From positions 1 through 64,000 of the forward strand of contig NZ_QHGY01000013.1 in NCBI RefSeq assembly GCF_003254665.1: 64,000 nucleotides of DNA, given 5' to 3'. The position numbers were made by a program, and so were the translations under genes. Shown here one piece after another: positions 49,623 to 58,671 of this stretch. The first letter of the stretch is position 1; each line of letters starts with the position of its first letter. Source of the DNA: Billgrantia lactosivorans (GTDB lineage: Bacteria; Pseudomonadota; Gammaproteobacteria; Pseudomonadales; Halomonadaceae). The notes beneath the pieces are model-generated. The model saw nothing but the letters and a program-made list of their open reading frames with translations, made no database searches and was not told where the DNA came from.

Positions 49623-50783
49623 ATGAGCGCACCCCTGACGATCATCGGTTCCGGCATGGCGGGCATCGGCCTGCTCAGGCAGCTGCGCGCGCTGGACACC
49701 GATCGCCCCGTGACCCTGATCACCGCCGACAGCGGTGACGACTATTCCAAGCCCTTGCTCTCCACCGGCTTCGCCAAGCGCCTGCCGCCCGAGCGGCTGG
49801 CGGCACGCTCGGCGCTGGAGATGGCCGACCAGCTGGGCGCGGTGGTGCGCACCCATACCCGGGTCGATGCCATCGACCCGGCCGGCAGCTGCCTGCACAT
49901 CGGCGAGGAGCGTCTGCCCTTCGCCGAGCTGGTACTGGCCACCGGTGCCGCGCCCGCGGTGCCCTTCGGCATCCCCGAGGCGCTCGCCGGTCGCGTCTTC
50001 ACCATCAACGATCTCGACGACTATCGCGCCTTCCACGCCGCCCTGGAGGCGCTCGGCCGGCCCGGCCGCGTGGCCATCGTCGGCGCCGGCCTGGTGGGCT
50101 GCGAGTTCGCCAACGACCTGGCGGCGGGGGGGCATGCGGTGAGCCTGGTGGCGCCGGAGCACGCGCCCCTGCCGCGGCTACTGCCGGAGCCGCTGGGCCG
50201 GGCGCTGGGCCAGGCCTTCGCCGAGGCGGGCATGAGGCTCTACCTGGGCCGCGGCCTGGCGCGGCTGAAGGACGCCGGCGCAGAGGTCCGCCTGACGCTC
50301 GACGATGGCGAGCGGCTCGAGGCCGACCTGGTGCTGGTGGCCACGGGCCTGCGCCCGCGCAGCGAGCTGGCCCGGGCGGCCGGGCTGGCGACAGGGGCGG
50401 CCGGCATCCGGGTCGACCGCTACCTGGCGACCTCGTCGCCCGGAATCCACGCCCTGGGCGACGTGGCCTGTGTCGCCGGGGTCAACGCCATGTACGTCCA
50501 GCCGCTGCAGGCCAGCGCCAAGGCGCTGGCGCGCACGCTGAGCGGGACGCCCACCGCGGTGAGCTACGGCGCCTGGCCGGTGCTGGTGAAAACGCCGCTG
50601 CTGCCGGTGGTGGCGCTGCCCCCGCTGGAGCCGCCGGCACGCTGGCGAATCGAGGGGGATGGCTTCGACCTGGCCGCCCTCGCCGAGGATCAAGACGAAC
50701 GTTTGATTGGCTTTGCGTTGACAGGAGCCTGCGTGAAGCGGAAAGTTGAGCTGGCGCGAGCGGCGCCGCCGTTGCTAGGCTAG
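49623..50783 (+). CDS. Rubredoxin-NAD(+) reductase-like FAD oxidoreductase
   Basis: The product has 386 residues. Pyridine nucleotide-disulfide oxidoreductase fold without redox cysteines. FAD motif TIIGSGMAGIGLLRQLRAL at 6-24, NAD motif VAIVGAGLVGCEFANDLA at about 148-165, second FAD motif GIHALGDVACV. Length and sequence match the rubredoxin reductases (AlkT/RubB type) that sit near ubiC and hup in Pseudomonas, where rubredoxin genes are adjacent. No rubredoxin gene is visible here. Divergent from ubiC, 102 bases apart. Confidence 0.88.
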   Translation: MSAPLTIIGSGMAGIGLLRQLRALDTDRPVTLITADSGDDYSKPLLSTGFAKRLPPERLAARSALEMADQLGAVVRTHTRVDAIDPAGSCLHIGEERLPFAELVLATGAAPAVPFGIPEALAGRVFTINDLDDYRAFHAALEALGRPGRVAIVGAGLVGCEFANDLAAGGHAVSLVAPEHAPLPRLLPEPLGRALGQAFAEAGMRLYLGRGLARLKDAGAEVRLTLDDGERLEADLVLVATGLRPRSELARAAGLATGAAGIRVDRYLATSSPGIHALGDVACVAGVNAMYVQPLQASAKALARTLSGTPTAVSYGAWPVLVKTPLLPVVALPPLEPPARWRIEGDGFDLAALAEDQDERLIGFALTGACVKRKVELARAAPPLLG

Positions 50784-50982
50784 TCACGTCATCGCCTCGG
50801 CCGGCTTCGCAGAGCGAACCGCCGTTGGTCGACGCGCTTGACGCTTCAAGAGCAAGGGACGAACCCGCACATGGGAACGGGCTCTCCCGGGGGAAGTGGC
50901 AGGCGGCACGAACTGACCATAGATGAATAACAACTGACCGGCAGCGTTGCCGGGACAAAGCCAATACCAGGAGGGCTGTAGT

Positions 50983-51261
50983 ATGCGTAAGCCAGAACTT
51001 GCTGCGGCAATTGCCGAGCGTGCGGAACTTTCGAAGGACAAGGCCAGCCAGGTGCTCAACGTCATTCTCGACGAGATCACCGGCAGCGTGGCCCAGGGGC
51101 AGGACGTTTCACTGATCGGGTTTGGTACCTTCACCGTGCGTGAGCGCGCCGCCCGCACCGGCAAGAACCCCCAGACCGGCCAGCCGCTGGCCATTCCGGC
51201 CAGCAAGACCGTTGCCTTCAAGCCGGGCAAGGGCCTCAAGGACGCCGTCGGCAAGGGCTGA
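50983..51261 (+). CDS. hup: DNA-binding protein HU
   Basis: The product has 92 residues, from ATG 50983 after CAGGAGG. Nucleoid-associated, dimeric, DNA-bending. Motifs: MRKPELAAAIAERAELSKDKA, LIGFGTFTVRERAARTGKNP (the DNA-binding beta-arm signature), QTGQPLAIPASKTVAFKPGK. Resembles the HU-alpha-like PA5348 protein by context. A 199-base gap upstream holds no gene; I saw no clear promoter. Confidence 0.95.
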   Translation: MRKPELAAAIAERAELSKDKASQVLNVILDEITGSVAQGQDVSLIGFGTFTVRERAARTGKNPQTGQPLAIPASKTVAFKPGKGLKDAVGKG

Positions 51262-51307
51262 TTCGAAGTTCGAATGCTCTCGTGACGCGGCCTGTCCGTC
51301 AGGCCGC
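51261..51307. other. Palindrome and hairpin just after hup
   Basis: ATTCGAA-G-TTCGAAT (51261-51275) is a perfect dyad that begins on the last base of the hup stop. It is followed by GCGGCCTG-TCCGT-CAGGCCGC (51287-51307), a perfect eight-base stem without a T-run. The second could slow or end transcription of hup; the first is unexplained. Confidence 0.5.
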
Positions 51308-51340
51308 GATATCCCTTCCCTCGCTCGAATCGGACTCGAC

Positions 51341-51697
51341 ATGAAGCTGCGACTGCTGCTGTGGCTGCTGGGCTTGATGCTCAAGCGCGCCTTGCGCCGC
51401 AAGCCGGGGTTCCGCCAGGCGCTCGCCGACGCGCGTCGCCTCGACTGGGGCATCGCCACCGAGGACCTCAGCATCGCGCGCCACTTCCGCATGTCGCCGG
51501 AGGGCATCCAGACCGGTGCGGGCCTGCCGGTGGATCTCGACCTGGAGCTGCGCTTCGACGACGAGGCCACCGCCCTCCGCGTGCTGCGCAAGCCGACCCA
51601 GCAGGCCTTCCTCGACGGCATGATGGCCGGCAAGGTACGCCTGGTCGGCGACTCGGCCGATCTCAACAAGCTGCAGAAGCTGCTCAAGCAGCTCTGA
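51341..51697 (+). CDS. SCP2-like small protein of unknown function
   Basis: The product has 118 residues from ATG 51341; TCGAATCGGA upstream gives no strong binding site. An N-terminal hydrophobic stretch KLRLLLWLLGLMLKRALRR may anchor it to the membrane. The rest resembles the sterol-carrier-protein-2 type fold of a small family next to hup in Pseudomonas: an arginine-rich region, HFRMSPEGIQTGAGLPVDLD, DDEATALRVLRKPTQQAFLDG, MMAGKVRLVGDSADLNKLQK. Function unknown, possibly lipid binding. Confidence 0.68.
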   Translation: MKLRLLLWLLGLMLKRALRRKPGFRQALADARRLDWGIATEDLSIARHFRMSPEGIQTGAGLPVDLDLELRFDDEATALRVLRKPTQQAFLDGMMAGKVRLVGDSADLNKLQKLLKQL

Positions 51698-51837
51698 CCG
51701 CCCTGTACACGGCATGACGTGACGTGGACATTACCCACCAGCGGCCGCAGCCGCGCCAGGCATCATGAGTTATACGAAAGTCTAGGGTGGGTTAGAATGA
51801 CCCCTTGGACTTCCTACATGGCGCCCTAGAGCCCCCC

Positions 51838-54051
51838 ATGCCGATCTCGCTCACGCTACCCCTGCGGCGTCTGTGGACGCTGGACAAGTTCGCCTACAGC
51901 CTGCGGGTCTTTCTCGCCTTCAGCGGGGCATTGCTGCTGAGCTGGTTCCAGGCCGACATCGGTCTGGTGATCCCGCTGTTCCTGGGCATCATCGCCAGCG
52001 CGCTGTCGGAGACCGACGACAGCTGGCAGGGACGCCTGCAGGCGCTGGCGGTGACGCTGGTGTGCTTCGCCGCGGCGGCGCTCGTCGTGCGCTGGCTGTT
52101 TCCCTGGCCGTGGCTGTTCGCCCTGGCTCTGGGAGGCGCAACCTTCGTGCTGATCATGCTGGGCGCCATTGGGCAGCGCTACGCCACCATCGCCTCCGGC
52201 ACCCTGATCCTGTCGATCTACACCATGATCAACATCGAGCACCAGGGCGGCGTGCCGCAGCCGGGCGACTGGAGCCAGACGCTGCTGATCCTCTCGGGAG
52301 CGGCCTGGTACGGCGCGATCTCGGTGGTCTGGTGTGCGCTCTTCTCGCGCCAGCCGGTCAAGCAGAGCATGGCCCAGCTCTATCGCGAGCTGGGCAGGTA
52401 CCTGATGCTCAAGGCGACGCTGTTCGAGCCACTGCGCGGCATCGACCTCGAGGCGCGCCGCCTGGCGCTGGCGCGACAGAACGGCAGGGTAGTGACGGCG
52501 CTCAACCAGGCCAAGGAGATGATCTTCCGCCGGCTCGAGGGGCAGCGCGGCGAGGGCAAGCTCCACCGCTACCTGCGCCTCTACTTCATCGCCCAGGAGA
52601 TCCACGAGCGCGCCAGCTCCACGCACTACCCCTATGCCCGACTGACCGAGGCGTTCTTCCATCACGACGTGCTGTTTCGCTGCCAGCGCCTGCTCGACCA
52701 GCAGGGCCTGGCGTGCAAGCGGCTGGGCAAGGCGCTGCTGCTCAACCGCCCCTTCGAGCACGACCAGAGCGAGCAGGCGCTGGCCGACCTGCGCGCTTCC
52801 ATCGACCACCTGCGCGCCATGCGCAACCCGGCCTGGCGCGAGCTGATGCCTCCCCTGAGCGCCCTGGCCGACAACCTCGCCACCCTCGAGGAGTGCCTGG
52901 CCGCGGGCGACAACCCCGATGCCGGCGACGACCCGGACGACGCGGCGCTGTTCAACCGTTCGCCCGCCAGCGTGAAGGAGGCCTGGGAGCGCGTGCGCCT
53001 CAACCTGACGGTGGGTTCGCCCACCTTCCGCCATGCCGTTCGCCTGCCCATCGCGCTGCTGGCGGGCTACGCCCTGCTGCAGTGGGTCCATCCCTCCCAA
53101 GGCTTCTGGATCCTGCTCACCACACTGTTCGTCTGTCGCCCCAACTTCGCCGCCACCCGGCGCTTCCTGACCCAGCGCATCGCCGGCACCGTGCTGGGGC
53201 TGGTGGTCGGCTGGCTGTCGATCACGCTGTTCCCCTCCGCGCTGCTGCAGGCGCTGATCGCGGTATTCGCCGGCGTGACCTTCTTCGCCACGCGCGAGAA
53301 GCACTACGTGATCGCCACCGCCGCCATCACGCTGCTGGTGCTGTGCAGCTTCAACCAGGTCGGCGACGGCTTCGACCTGATCTGGCCGCGGCTCTTCGAT
53401 ACCCTGATCGGCGCGCTGATCGCCGGGGCGGCGGTGTTCCTGATCCTGCCCGACTGGCAGGGTCGGCGCCTGCACCGCGAGGCGGCAGGTGTGCTCGAGG
53501 CCAGCCGTCGCTACCTGGAGGAGATCCTGCGCCAGTACGCCAGCGGCAAGCAGGACGATCTCGCCTACCGCCTGGCGCGGCGCAATGCGCACAACGCCGA
53601 TGCGGCGCTGTCGACCGTGCTGGCCAACGTGCTGCAGGAGCCCGAGCCCTATCGCAAGCGTGCCGCCGACGACGGCTTCCGCTTCCTGGTGCTGTCGCAC
53701 ACGCTGCTGGGCTACCTGTCGGCGCTGGGTGCGCATCGCCAGCGGCTCGGCGCGGAGGCCCACGACGCCCGCTGGCTCGCCGAGGGGCATCGCATCGCCG
53801 ACTACCTGGCGATGCTGGCCGACGCGCTGGCGCGCCGCGCCGCCAGCCCCGGGCTGGAGGAGGCAAGAAAGGCGATCCTGGCGCAGCTCGAAGGCAAGCC
53901 GCCGGGGTGGGAGGCAGAGGTCTACCGGCCCATGCACACGCAGCTGCTGCTGATCGCCCAGCAGCTCGGGCCGCTGACCGAGGCCGCCGAGCGTCTGATC
54001 GCCGCGCCCGGCGACCGCGACGACACCGCGGCCCCGGTGGCGGCCGGCTGA
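51838..54051 (+). CDS. FUSC-family inner-membrane protein, YccS/YhfK-like
   Basis: The product has 737 residues from ATG 51838; a TTG at 51805 would add 11. Two hydrophobic blocks (about 20-170 and 395-520), each of about six helices, flank a cytosolic region, and a C-terminal cytosolic domain follows. Recognisable YccS segments: SLRVFLAFSGALLLSWFQADI, LFLGIIASALSETDDSWQGRL, QRYATIASGTLILSIYTM, HAVRLPIALLAGYALLQWVHPSQGFWILLTTLF (in pieces) and CRPNFAATRRFLTQRIAGTVLG. Family related to aromatic-acid and fusaric-acid efflux proteins; substrate unknown. Convergent with recG, seven bases apart. Confidence 0.9.
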   Translation: MPISLTLPLRRLWTLDKFAYSLRVFLAFSGALLLSWFQADIGLVIPLFLGIIASALSETDDSWQGRLQALAVTLVCFAAAALVVRWLFPWPWLFALALGGATFVLIMLGAIGQRYATIASGTLILSIYTMINIEHQGGVPQPGDWSQTLLILSGAAWYGAISVVWCALFSRQPVKQSMAQLYRELGRYLMLKATLFEPLRGIDLEARRLALARQNGRVVTALNQAKEMIFRRLEGQRGEGKLHRYLRLYFIAQEIHERASSTHYPYARLTEAFFHHDVLFRCQRLLDQQGLACKRLGKALLLNRPFEHDQSEQALADLRASIDHLRAMRNPAWRELMPPLSALADNLATLEECLAAGDNPDAGDDPDDAALFNRSPASVKEAWERVRLNLTVGSPTFRHAVRLPIALLAGYALLQWVHPSQGFWILLTTLFVCRPNFAATRRFLTQRIAGTVLGLVVGWLSITLFPSALLQALIAVFAGVTFFATREKHYVIATAAITLLVLCSFNQVGDGFDLIWPRLFDTLIGALIAGAAVFLILPDWQGRRLHREAAGVLEASRRYLEEILRQYASGKQDDLAYRLARRNAHNADAALSTVLANVLQEPEPYRKRAADDGFRFLVLSHTLLGYLSALGAHRQRLGAEAHDARWLAEGHRIADYLAMLADALARRAASPGLEEARKAILAQLEGKPPGWEAEVYRPMHTQLLLIAQQLGPLTEAAERLIAAPGDRDDTAAPVAAG

Positions 54052-54057
54052 CCCCCG

Positions 54058-56151
54058 CTACACCTGTCCGTAGCGGCCCGCCTCCTCGCCCAGCCAGCGG
54101 CGGATCAGCGGGCGACTGGCCTCGGGGTGGCGGGCCAGCAGCGCCTCGGCCAGGGGCGCGACGCGCTCGAGCAGGTCGCCGTCGCGCTCCAGATCGGCGA
54201 TCTTCATCTGGGCGAGCCCGGTCTGGCGGGTGCCCAGCACCTCGCCAGGGCCGCGTAGCTCGAGGTCCTTCTCGGCGATGCGGAAGCCGTCGGTGGTCTC
54301 GCGCATCACCGCCAGGCGCTCGCGGGAGTGGGCCGACAGCGGGCCGTGGTAGAGCAGCACGCAGAAGCTCTCGCTGGTACCGCGACCGACCCGACCGCGC
54401 AGCTGGTGCAACTGGGAGAGCCCCAGGCGTTCGGGATTCTCGATGATCATCAGGCTGGCGTTGGGCACGTCGACGCCCACCTCGATCACCGTGGTGGCCA
54501 CCAGCAGGTCGAGCTCGCCGCTCTTGAAGGCCTCCATCACCGCAGCCTTCTCGGCCGCTTTCATGCGTCCGTGGACCAGGCCGATGGCCAGCTCCGGCAG
54601 CGCCTCGGTGAGCTCGTCGCGGGTCGCCTCGGCGGCCTGGCACTGCAGCGCGTCGGACTCCTCGATCAGGGTGCAGACCCAGTAGGCCTGGCGCCCCTCG
54701 GCGCAGGCGTGGCGGATGCGCGCGACCACCTCGGGGCGGCGTTCGTCGGGCACCACCACCGTCTTCACCGGGGTGCGCCCGGGCGGCAGCTCGTCGATGA
54801 TCGAGACGTCGAGGTCGGCGTAGGCGCTCATCGCCAGGGTGCGCGGGATCGGCGTGGCGGTCATCACCAGCTGATGCGGCGTGAGCCCGCCGGCCTCGCC
54901 CTTCTCGCGCAGCGCCAGGCGCTGGTGCACGCCGAAGCGGTGCTGTTCGTCGACGATGGCGAGCCCCAGGCGCTGGAAGTGCACGTCGCCCTGGAACAGC
55001 GCGTGGGTACCCACCACCATGCGCGCGCGGCCGTCGAGGATGGCCGCCTTGGTGTCGAGGCGTGTCTTGCCCTTGAGCTTGCCGGCCAACCAGGTCACTT
55101 CGATGCCGAGCGGCGCGAACCACGCCTTGAGCGTACGGTAGTGCTGCTCGGCCAGTATCTCGGTGGGCGCCATCATCGCCGCCTGGCAGTCGCCGGCGAT
55201 GGCCGAGAGGGCCGCCATGGCGGCCACCACCGTCTTGCCCGAGCCCACGTCGCCCTGCACCAGGCGCAGCATGGGCACCTCGCGGGCCAGGTCGGCGCCG
55301 ATCTCGTCGAGCACGCGGCGCTGGGCACCGGTCAGCGAGAAGGGCAACTGGGTGAGGAAGCGCGCCTGCAGACTGCGACCGCTGGGCAGCGCCGGGGCGC
55401 CGTCCTGCTGAATCTTCAGGCGGACCTGCTGCAGGCTCAGGCGATGGGCCAGCAGCTCCTCCAGCGCCAGGCGGCGGGTGGCCGGGTGCTTGCCGCTGGC
55501 CAGGCGCTCGGGGTCGGCGTCGGGGGGCGGCTGATGCAGGACGTGCAGGCAGTGGTGCAGCTCCGGCAGGCCGAAGCGGGTGCGCAGGTCTTCGCCGATC
55601 CAGTCGGGCAGTGCCTCGGGGGCCTCGTCGAGGCGGGCCAGGGCCTGCTCGATCAGCGCCCGCAGGCGCGCCTGGTGCAGCCCCTCGGTGGTGGGGTAGA
55701 TGGGCGTCAGGTGATCTTCCACCGGCGGTGCATCGGTGCTGAGCAGGCGGTACTCGGGGTGGTAGATCTCGAGCCCGGTGGCGCCGGCGCGGGCCTCGCC
55801 GAAGCAGCGCACCCGGGTGCCGGGGCGGAACTGCTGCTGCTGCGCCGGCGAGAAGTGGAAGAAGCGCAGGCTGATGATGCCCGATCCATCGCGCAGCCGC
55901 ACCAGCAGGCTGCGCCGGCGCCCCTTGATCACGTCGCTGGCCGAGACCTCGCCCTCCACCACCGCCTCGTGGCCGGCGCGCAGGGTGCCGATCGGCGTGA
56001 CCCGGGTGCGATCCTGGTAGCGCAGCGGCAGGTGGAAGAGCAGGTCGGCCACGCTCTCCACGCGCAGTCGCGCCAGCTTAACGGCGAGCGCTTCGCCGAC
56101 GCCCTTGAGCGAGGTGACCGGCGCGTCGAGCGCCTTTGTGTCAGCGCTCAT
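54058..56151 (-). CDS. recG: ATP-dependent DNA helicase RecG
   Basis: Branch-migration helicase that remodels stalled forks and D-loops. The product has 697 residues. N-terminal wedge domain: VTSLKGVGEALAVKLARL, LPLRYQDRTRVTPIG. Helicase core: Walker A RLVQGDVGSGKTVVAAMAAL, APTEILAEQHY, DEQH box LAIVDEQHRFGVHQR, TATPIPRTLAMSAYADLDVS, VATTVIEVGVDVPNASLMII, LHQLRGRVGRGTSESFC and C-terminal EKDLELRGPGEVLGTRQTG. Its ATG overlaps the oxyR stop by four bases, an arrangement also known in Pseudomonas. Confidence 0.97.
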   Translation of the reverse strand: MSADTKALDAPVTSLKGVGEALAVKLARLRVESVADLLFHLPLRYQDRTRVTPIGTLRAGHEAVVEGEVSASDVIKGRRRSLLVRLRDGSGIISLRFFHFSPAQQQQFRPGTRVRCFGEARAGATGLEIYHPEYRLLSTDAPPVEDHLTPIYPTTEGLHQARLRALIEQALARLDEAPEALPDWIGEDLRTRFGLPELHHCLHVLHQPPPDADPERLASGKHPATRRLALEELLAHRLSLQQVRLKIQQDGAPALPSGRSLQARFLTQLPFSLTGAQRRVLDEIGADLAREVPMLRLVQGDVGSGKTVVAAMAALSAIAGDCQAAMMAPTEILAEQHYRTLKAWFAPLGIEVTWLAGKLKGKTRLDTKAAILDGRARMVVGTHALFQGDVHFQRLGLAIVDEQHRFGVHQRLALREKGEAGGLTPHQLVMTATPIPRTLAMSAYADLDVSIIDELPPGRTPVKTVVVPDERRPEVVARIRHACAEGRQAYWVCTLIEESDALQCQAAEATRDELTEALPELAIGLVHGRMKAAEKAAVMEAFKSGELDLLVATTVIEVGVDVPNASLMIIENPERLGLSQLHQLRGRVGRGTSESFCVLLYHGPLSAHSRERLAVMRETTDGFRIAEKDLELRGPGEVLGTRQTGLAQMKIADLERDGDLLERVAPLAEALLARHPEASRPLIRRWLGEEAGRYGQV

Positions 56152-57068
56152 GCCGATTCGGGAAGCGCCTCGTGACACTGCTGGATGGCGTCGGTGACGG
56201 CGTCGATCGCCTTGGGACGCGGGAAGCTGGCACGCCAGGCGATCGCCACGGTGCGCGACGGCGCCGGCGACTTGAACGGCCGGCTGACGAGCAGCCCGCT
56301 CTCGTAGTGCCCGGTGCCGATGGCCGAACGCGGCAGCACGGTGATGCCGAGCTTGGAGGCGACCATGTGGCGAATCGTCTCCAGCGAGCCGCCCTCGGCG
56401 GTCAGGGTGTTGCTGGGGCTGTTGAGCTGATGGCTGATGGCGGGGCAGGCCTCGAGGATCTGGTCGCGGAAGCAGTGACCCTCGCCCAGCAGCAGCAGGC
56501 GCTCCTTGAGCAGGTCCTCCTTGTCGATGAACTCGCGCCGGGCCCAGGCGTGGTCGGCCGGCATCAGCACCTCGAACTCCTCCTCGTAGAGGGGCTTGGT
56601 GACCACGTCGGTCTCGTTGAACGGCAGCGCGATGATGATGGCGTCGAGCTCGCCGCTGCGCAGCTTGCGCCGCAGGTTGGCGGTGAAGCCCTCCTCGATG
56701 TAGAGCGGCATCTGCGGCGCGCTGCGGGTCAGCGCCGGCACCAGGTGCGGAAACAGGTAGGGACCGATGGTGTAGATGGCGCCGATGCGCAGCGGGCTCG
56801 CCAACTGGTCCTTGCCGGCGTTGGCCAGCTCCTTGATCACGCTGCTCTGTTCCAGCACGCGCTGGGCCTGCTCGACGATCTTCTCGCCCAGCGGGGTGAC
56901 CTGGACGGTCGACTTGGAGCGCTCGAACAGCGCCACGCCGAGCTCCTCCTCGAGCTTCTTGACCGCCACCGACAGCGTGGGCTGGGAGACGAAGCAGCGC
57001 TCGGCCGCGCGGCCGAAGTGACGCTCCTGCGCCAAGGTTACGATGTATCGAAGTTCTGTTAGAGTCAT
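56148..57068 (-). CDS. oxyR: Hydrogen peroxide-responsive regulator OxyR
   Basis: The product has 306 residues, LysR type. Helix-turn-helix at the N-terminus: RHFGRAAERCFVSQPTLSVAVKKLEEELG. Redox cysteines: the peroxidatic Cys in LLGEGHCFRDQILEACP (about residue 199) and the partner nine residues on, so it is a real OxyR, not a generic LysR. LGITVLPRSAIG lies in the second half of the effector domain. Coupled to recG downstream, so DNA repair may be part of its transcript. Divergent from the epimerase-like gene. Confidence 0.95.
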   Translation of the reverse strand: MTLTELRYIVTLAQERHFGRAAERCFVSQPTLSVAVKKLEEELGVALFERSKSTVQVTPLGEKIVEQAQRVLEQSSVIKELANAGKDQLASPLRIGAIYTIGPYLFPHLVPALTRSAPQMPLYIEEGFTANLRRKLRSGELDAIIIALPFNETDVVTKPLYEEEFEVLMPADHAWARREFIDKEDLLKERLLLLGEGHCFRDQILEACPAISHQLNSPSNTLTAEGGSLETIRHMVASKLGITVLPRSAIGTGHYESGLLVSRPFKSPAPSRTVAIAWRASFPRPKAIDAVTDAIQQCHEALPESA

Positions 57069-57145
57069 GTCTGGTGCCCCGTGGGCATCCTCTCGGACGA
57101 TAGATGACTTTCAATAGGGACTTTTTATCAGGGGGCGAGAGAAAG

Positions 57146-58018
57146 GTGAAGAAAACGACACTGATTCTGGGTTGTGGCGACATCGGCATGGTGCTGGGCA
57201 GGGAGCTGCTGGAGGCCGGGCATCGCGTGATCGGCGCCCGCCGCAGCGCCGCGGCGCTGGAGGGGAGCGGCATCGAGCCGCTGCCGCTCGACCTGTGCGA
57301 CGAGGCGGCCCTGGCCGAGCTGCCCGACGCCGATTACGTGGTCTACATTCTGAGCGCCGATCGCTTCGACGAGGCGGCCTACCGGGCGGCCTATTGCGAC
57401 GGCCTCAAGGCGGTTCTGCGCACCTACGAGGGGCGCGAGGCGGTTCCCAAGCGCCTGTTCTTCGTCTCTTCCACCAGCGTCTATGCGCAGAAGGAGGGCG
57501 AGCGGGTCGACGAGGCGAGCCCCGCGCAGGCGGCCGGCTTTTCCGGCACGGTGATGCGCGAGGCCGAGCAGGCCCTGCTGGAGAGCGCCCTGGCCGGCAC
57601 CACGGTGCGCTTCTCCGGCATCTACGGCCCGGGCCGGGATCGCCTGATCCGCCAGGTCCAGGAGGGGCGCATCGCGCCGAAGAGCCCGCCCATGTACTCC
57701 AACCGCATCCACCGCGACGACTGTGCCGGCGTGCTGGCCCACCTGATCGGTCTCGATGTGGCGGGCAGGACGCTCGACGACCTCTACCTGGCCAGCGACT
57801 GCGCACCGGAGCCGCTCCACGAGGTCATGGCATGGCTGGCCGCCCAGCTCAAGGTGGAGCCCACCGAGGTGATCCAGGCCCCGCTGCGCAAGCGGGCGAG
57901 CAAGCGCTGCGACAACTCGCGCCTGCGCGAGACGGGCTATGTCTTCCGCTATCCCAGCTACCGCGAGGGGTACGCCCAGGTGATGCGCGAGGGCGGCTTC
58001 CTCGCCGAGCCGGTCTGA
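57146..58018 (+). CDS. NAD-dependent epimerase/dehydratase-like protein (YeeZ-like)
   Basis: The product has 290 residues from GTG 57146; an ATG at 57104 would add 14. Extended short-chain dehydrogenase fold with nucleotide motif TLILGCGDIGMVLGRELLEAG and YVVYILSADRFDEAAY. The catalytic Ser/Tyr-type region is FFVSSTSVYAQKEGERVDE; the usual YxxxK is not evident, as in YeeZ-type proteins. Substrate-side features are FSGIYGPGRDRLIRQVQEG and IHRDDCAGVLAHL. Function not established. Confidence 0.8.
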   Translation: MKKTTLILGCGDIGMVLGRELLEAGHRVIGARRSAAALEGSGIEPLPLDLCDEAALAELPDADYVVYILSADRFDEAAYRAAYCDGLKAVLRTYEGREAVPKRLFFVSSTSVYAQKEGERVDEASPAQAAGFSGTVMREAEQALLESALAGTTVRFSGIYGPGRDRLIRQVQEGRIAPKSPPMYSNRIHRDDCAGVLAHLIGLDVAGRTLDDLYLASDCAPEPLHEVMAWLAAQLKVEPTEVIQAPLRKRASKRCDNSRLRETGYVFRYPSYREGYAQVMREGGFLAEPV

Positions 58019-58094
58019 TCCGGGCGCGAGGCGACGGGCGACGCGGGGAGTCCGCCTCGCCCTGTTCCGTTCGGGGCGCGCCTGCCGCCGGCGT

Positions 58095-58601
58095 TCACAG
58101 CGGCAGACGGTAGCCCAGCGCCAGCACCTCGATGCCCTCGTTGGGGTCCTTGATGCCGGCGTTGGAATAGTGGGTGAACTCCAGCGCGACTTCGCCGGGC
58201 CCCAGCGCCCCGCCGAGCGCGATGCGATCCTGGAACTGGAACGCCGTGGAGAGGTCACGCGAACCGATTCGCGCGTCGAGAAACACCGCGGCACCGATGC
58301 CGCCCTCGAGGTAGACGCTTCGCTTACCGGCGAAGGTATAGCGCAGCATCGGGCTGAGCAGCCAGGCGGCGTTCTCGTCGTTGTCATCCCCGTCGAGCAG
58401 CAGCAGCCCGGTGGCCAGGCGCAGGTCGAGCTGCGGATGCAGGCGTTCGAGGCCGATCAGGGTATCGAGCTCGATGCGGCCGGCGGCGGCCGATTCGCTG
58501 GTGATGCCGCCCGCCACGTAGAGGTCGGCCAGGCTGGCCTGACTGGCCGCCATGGCCAGGCCGAGGCAGAGGCCGGCAGCGATGGTCTTGTTCCGAAACA
58601 C
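58095..58601 (-). CDS. pagL: Lipid A 3-O-deacylase PagL
   Basis: The product has 168 residues from GTG 58601 after AGGGAGA. Signal peptide (1 to about 24, ending ASLA), then an eight-strand outer-membrane barrel. The catalytic His-Ser pair is in FTHYSNAGIKDPNEGIE, with the third residue (Glu) in the tail; AFQFQDRIALGGALG precedes. PagL removes the 3-O-acyl chain of lipid A at the outer membrane and tunes its inflammatory activity and permeability. No PhoP or PmrA site was seen. Next gene, same strand, is thpR, 70 bases upstream. Confidence 0.9.
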   Translation of the reverse strand: MFRNKTIAAGLCLGLAMAASQASLADLYVAGGITSESAAAGRIELDTLIGLERLHPQLDLRLATGLLLLDGDDNDENAAWLLSPMLRYTFAGKRSVYLEGGIGAAVFLDARIGSRDLSTAFQFQDRIALGGALGPGEVALEFTHYSNAGIKDPNEGIEVLALGYRLPL

Positions 58602-58671
58602 CGTGTTCTCCCTTTTTCTTGTGCGCCCGTGATTGGTTCGCCAATCGCGGGCGCGCATCCTTCCGTGGAGC

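Noticed and set aside
57069..57145. Possible OxyR tandem ATAG/CTAT motifs in the oxyR leader
   Set aside because: ATAG occurs twice but the spacing does not fit the 22-base repeat of known OxyR sites.
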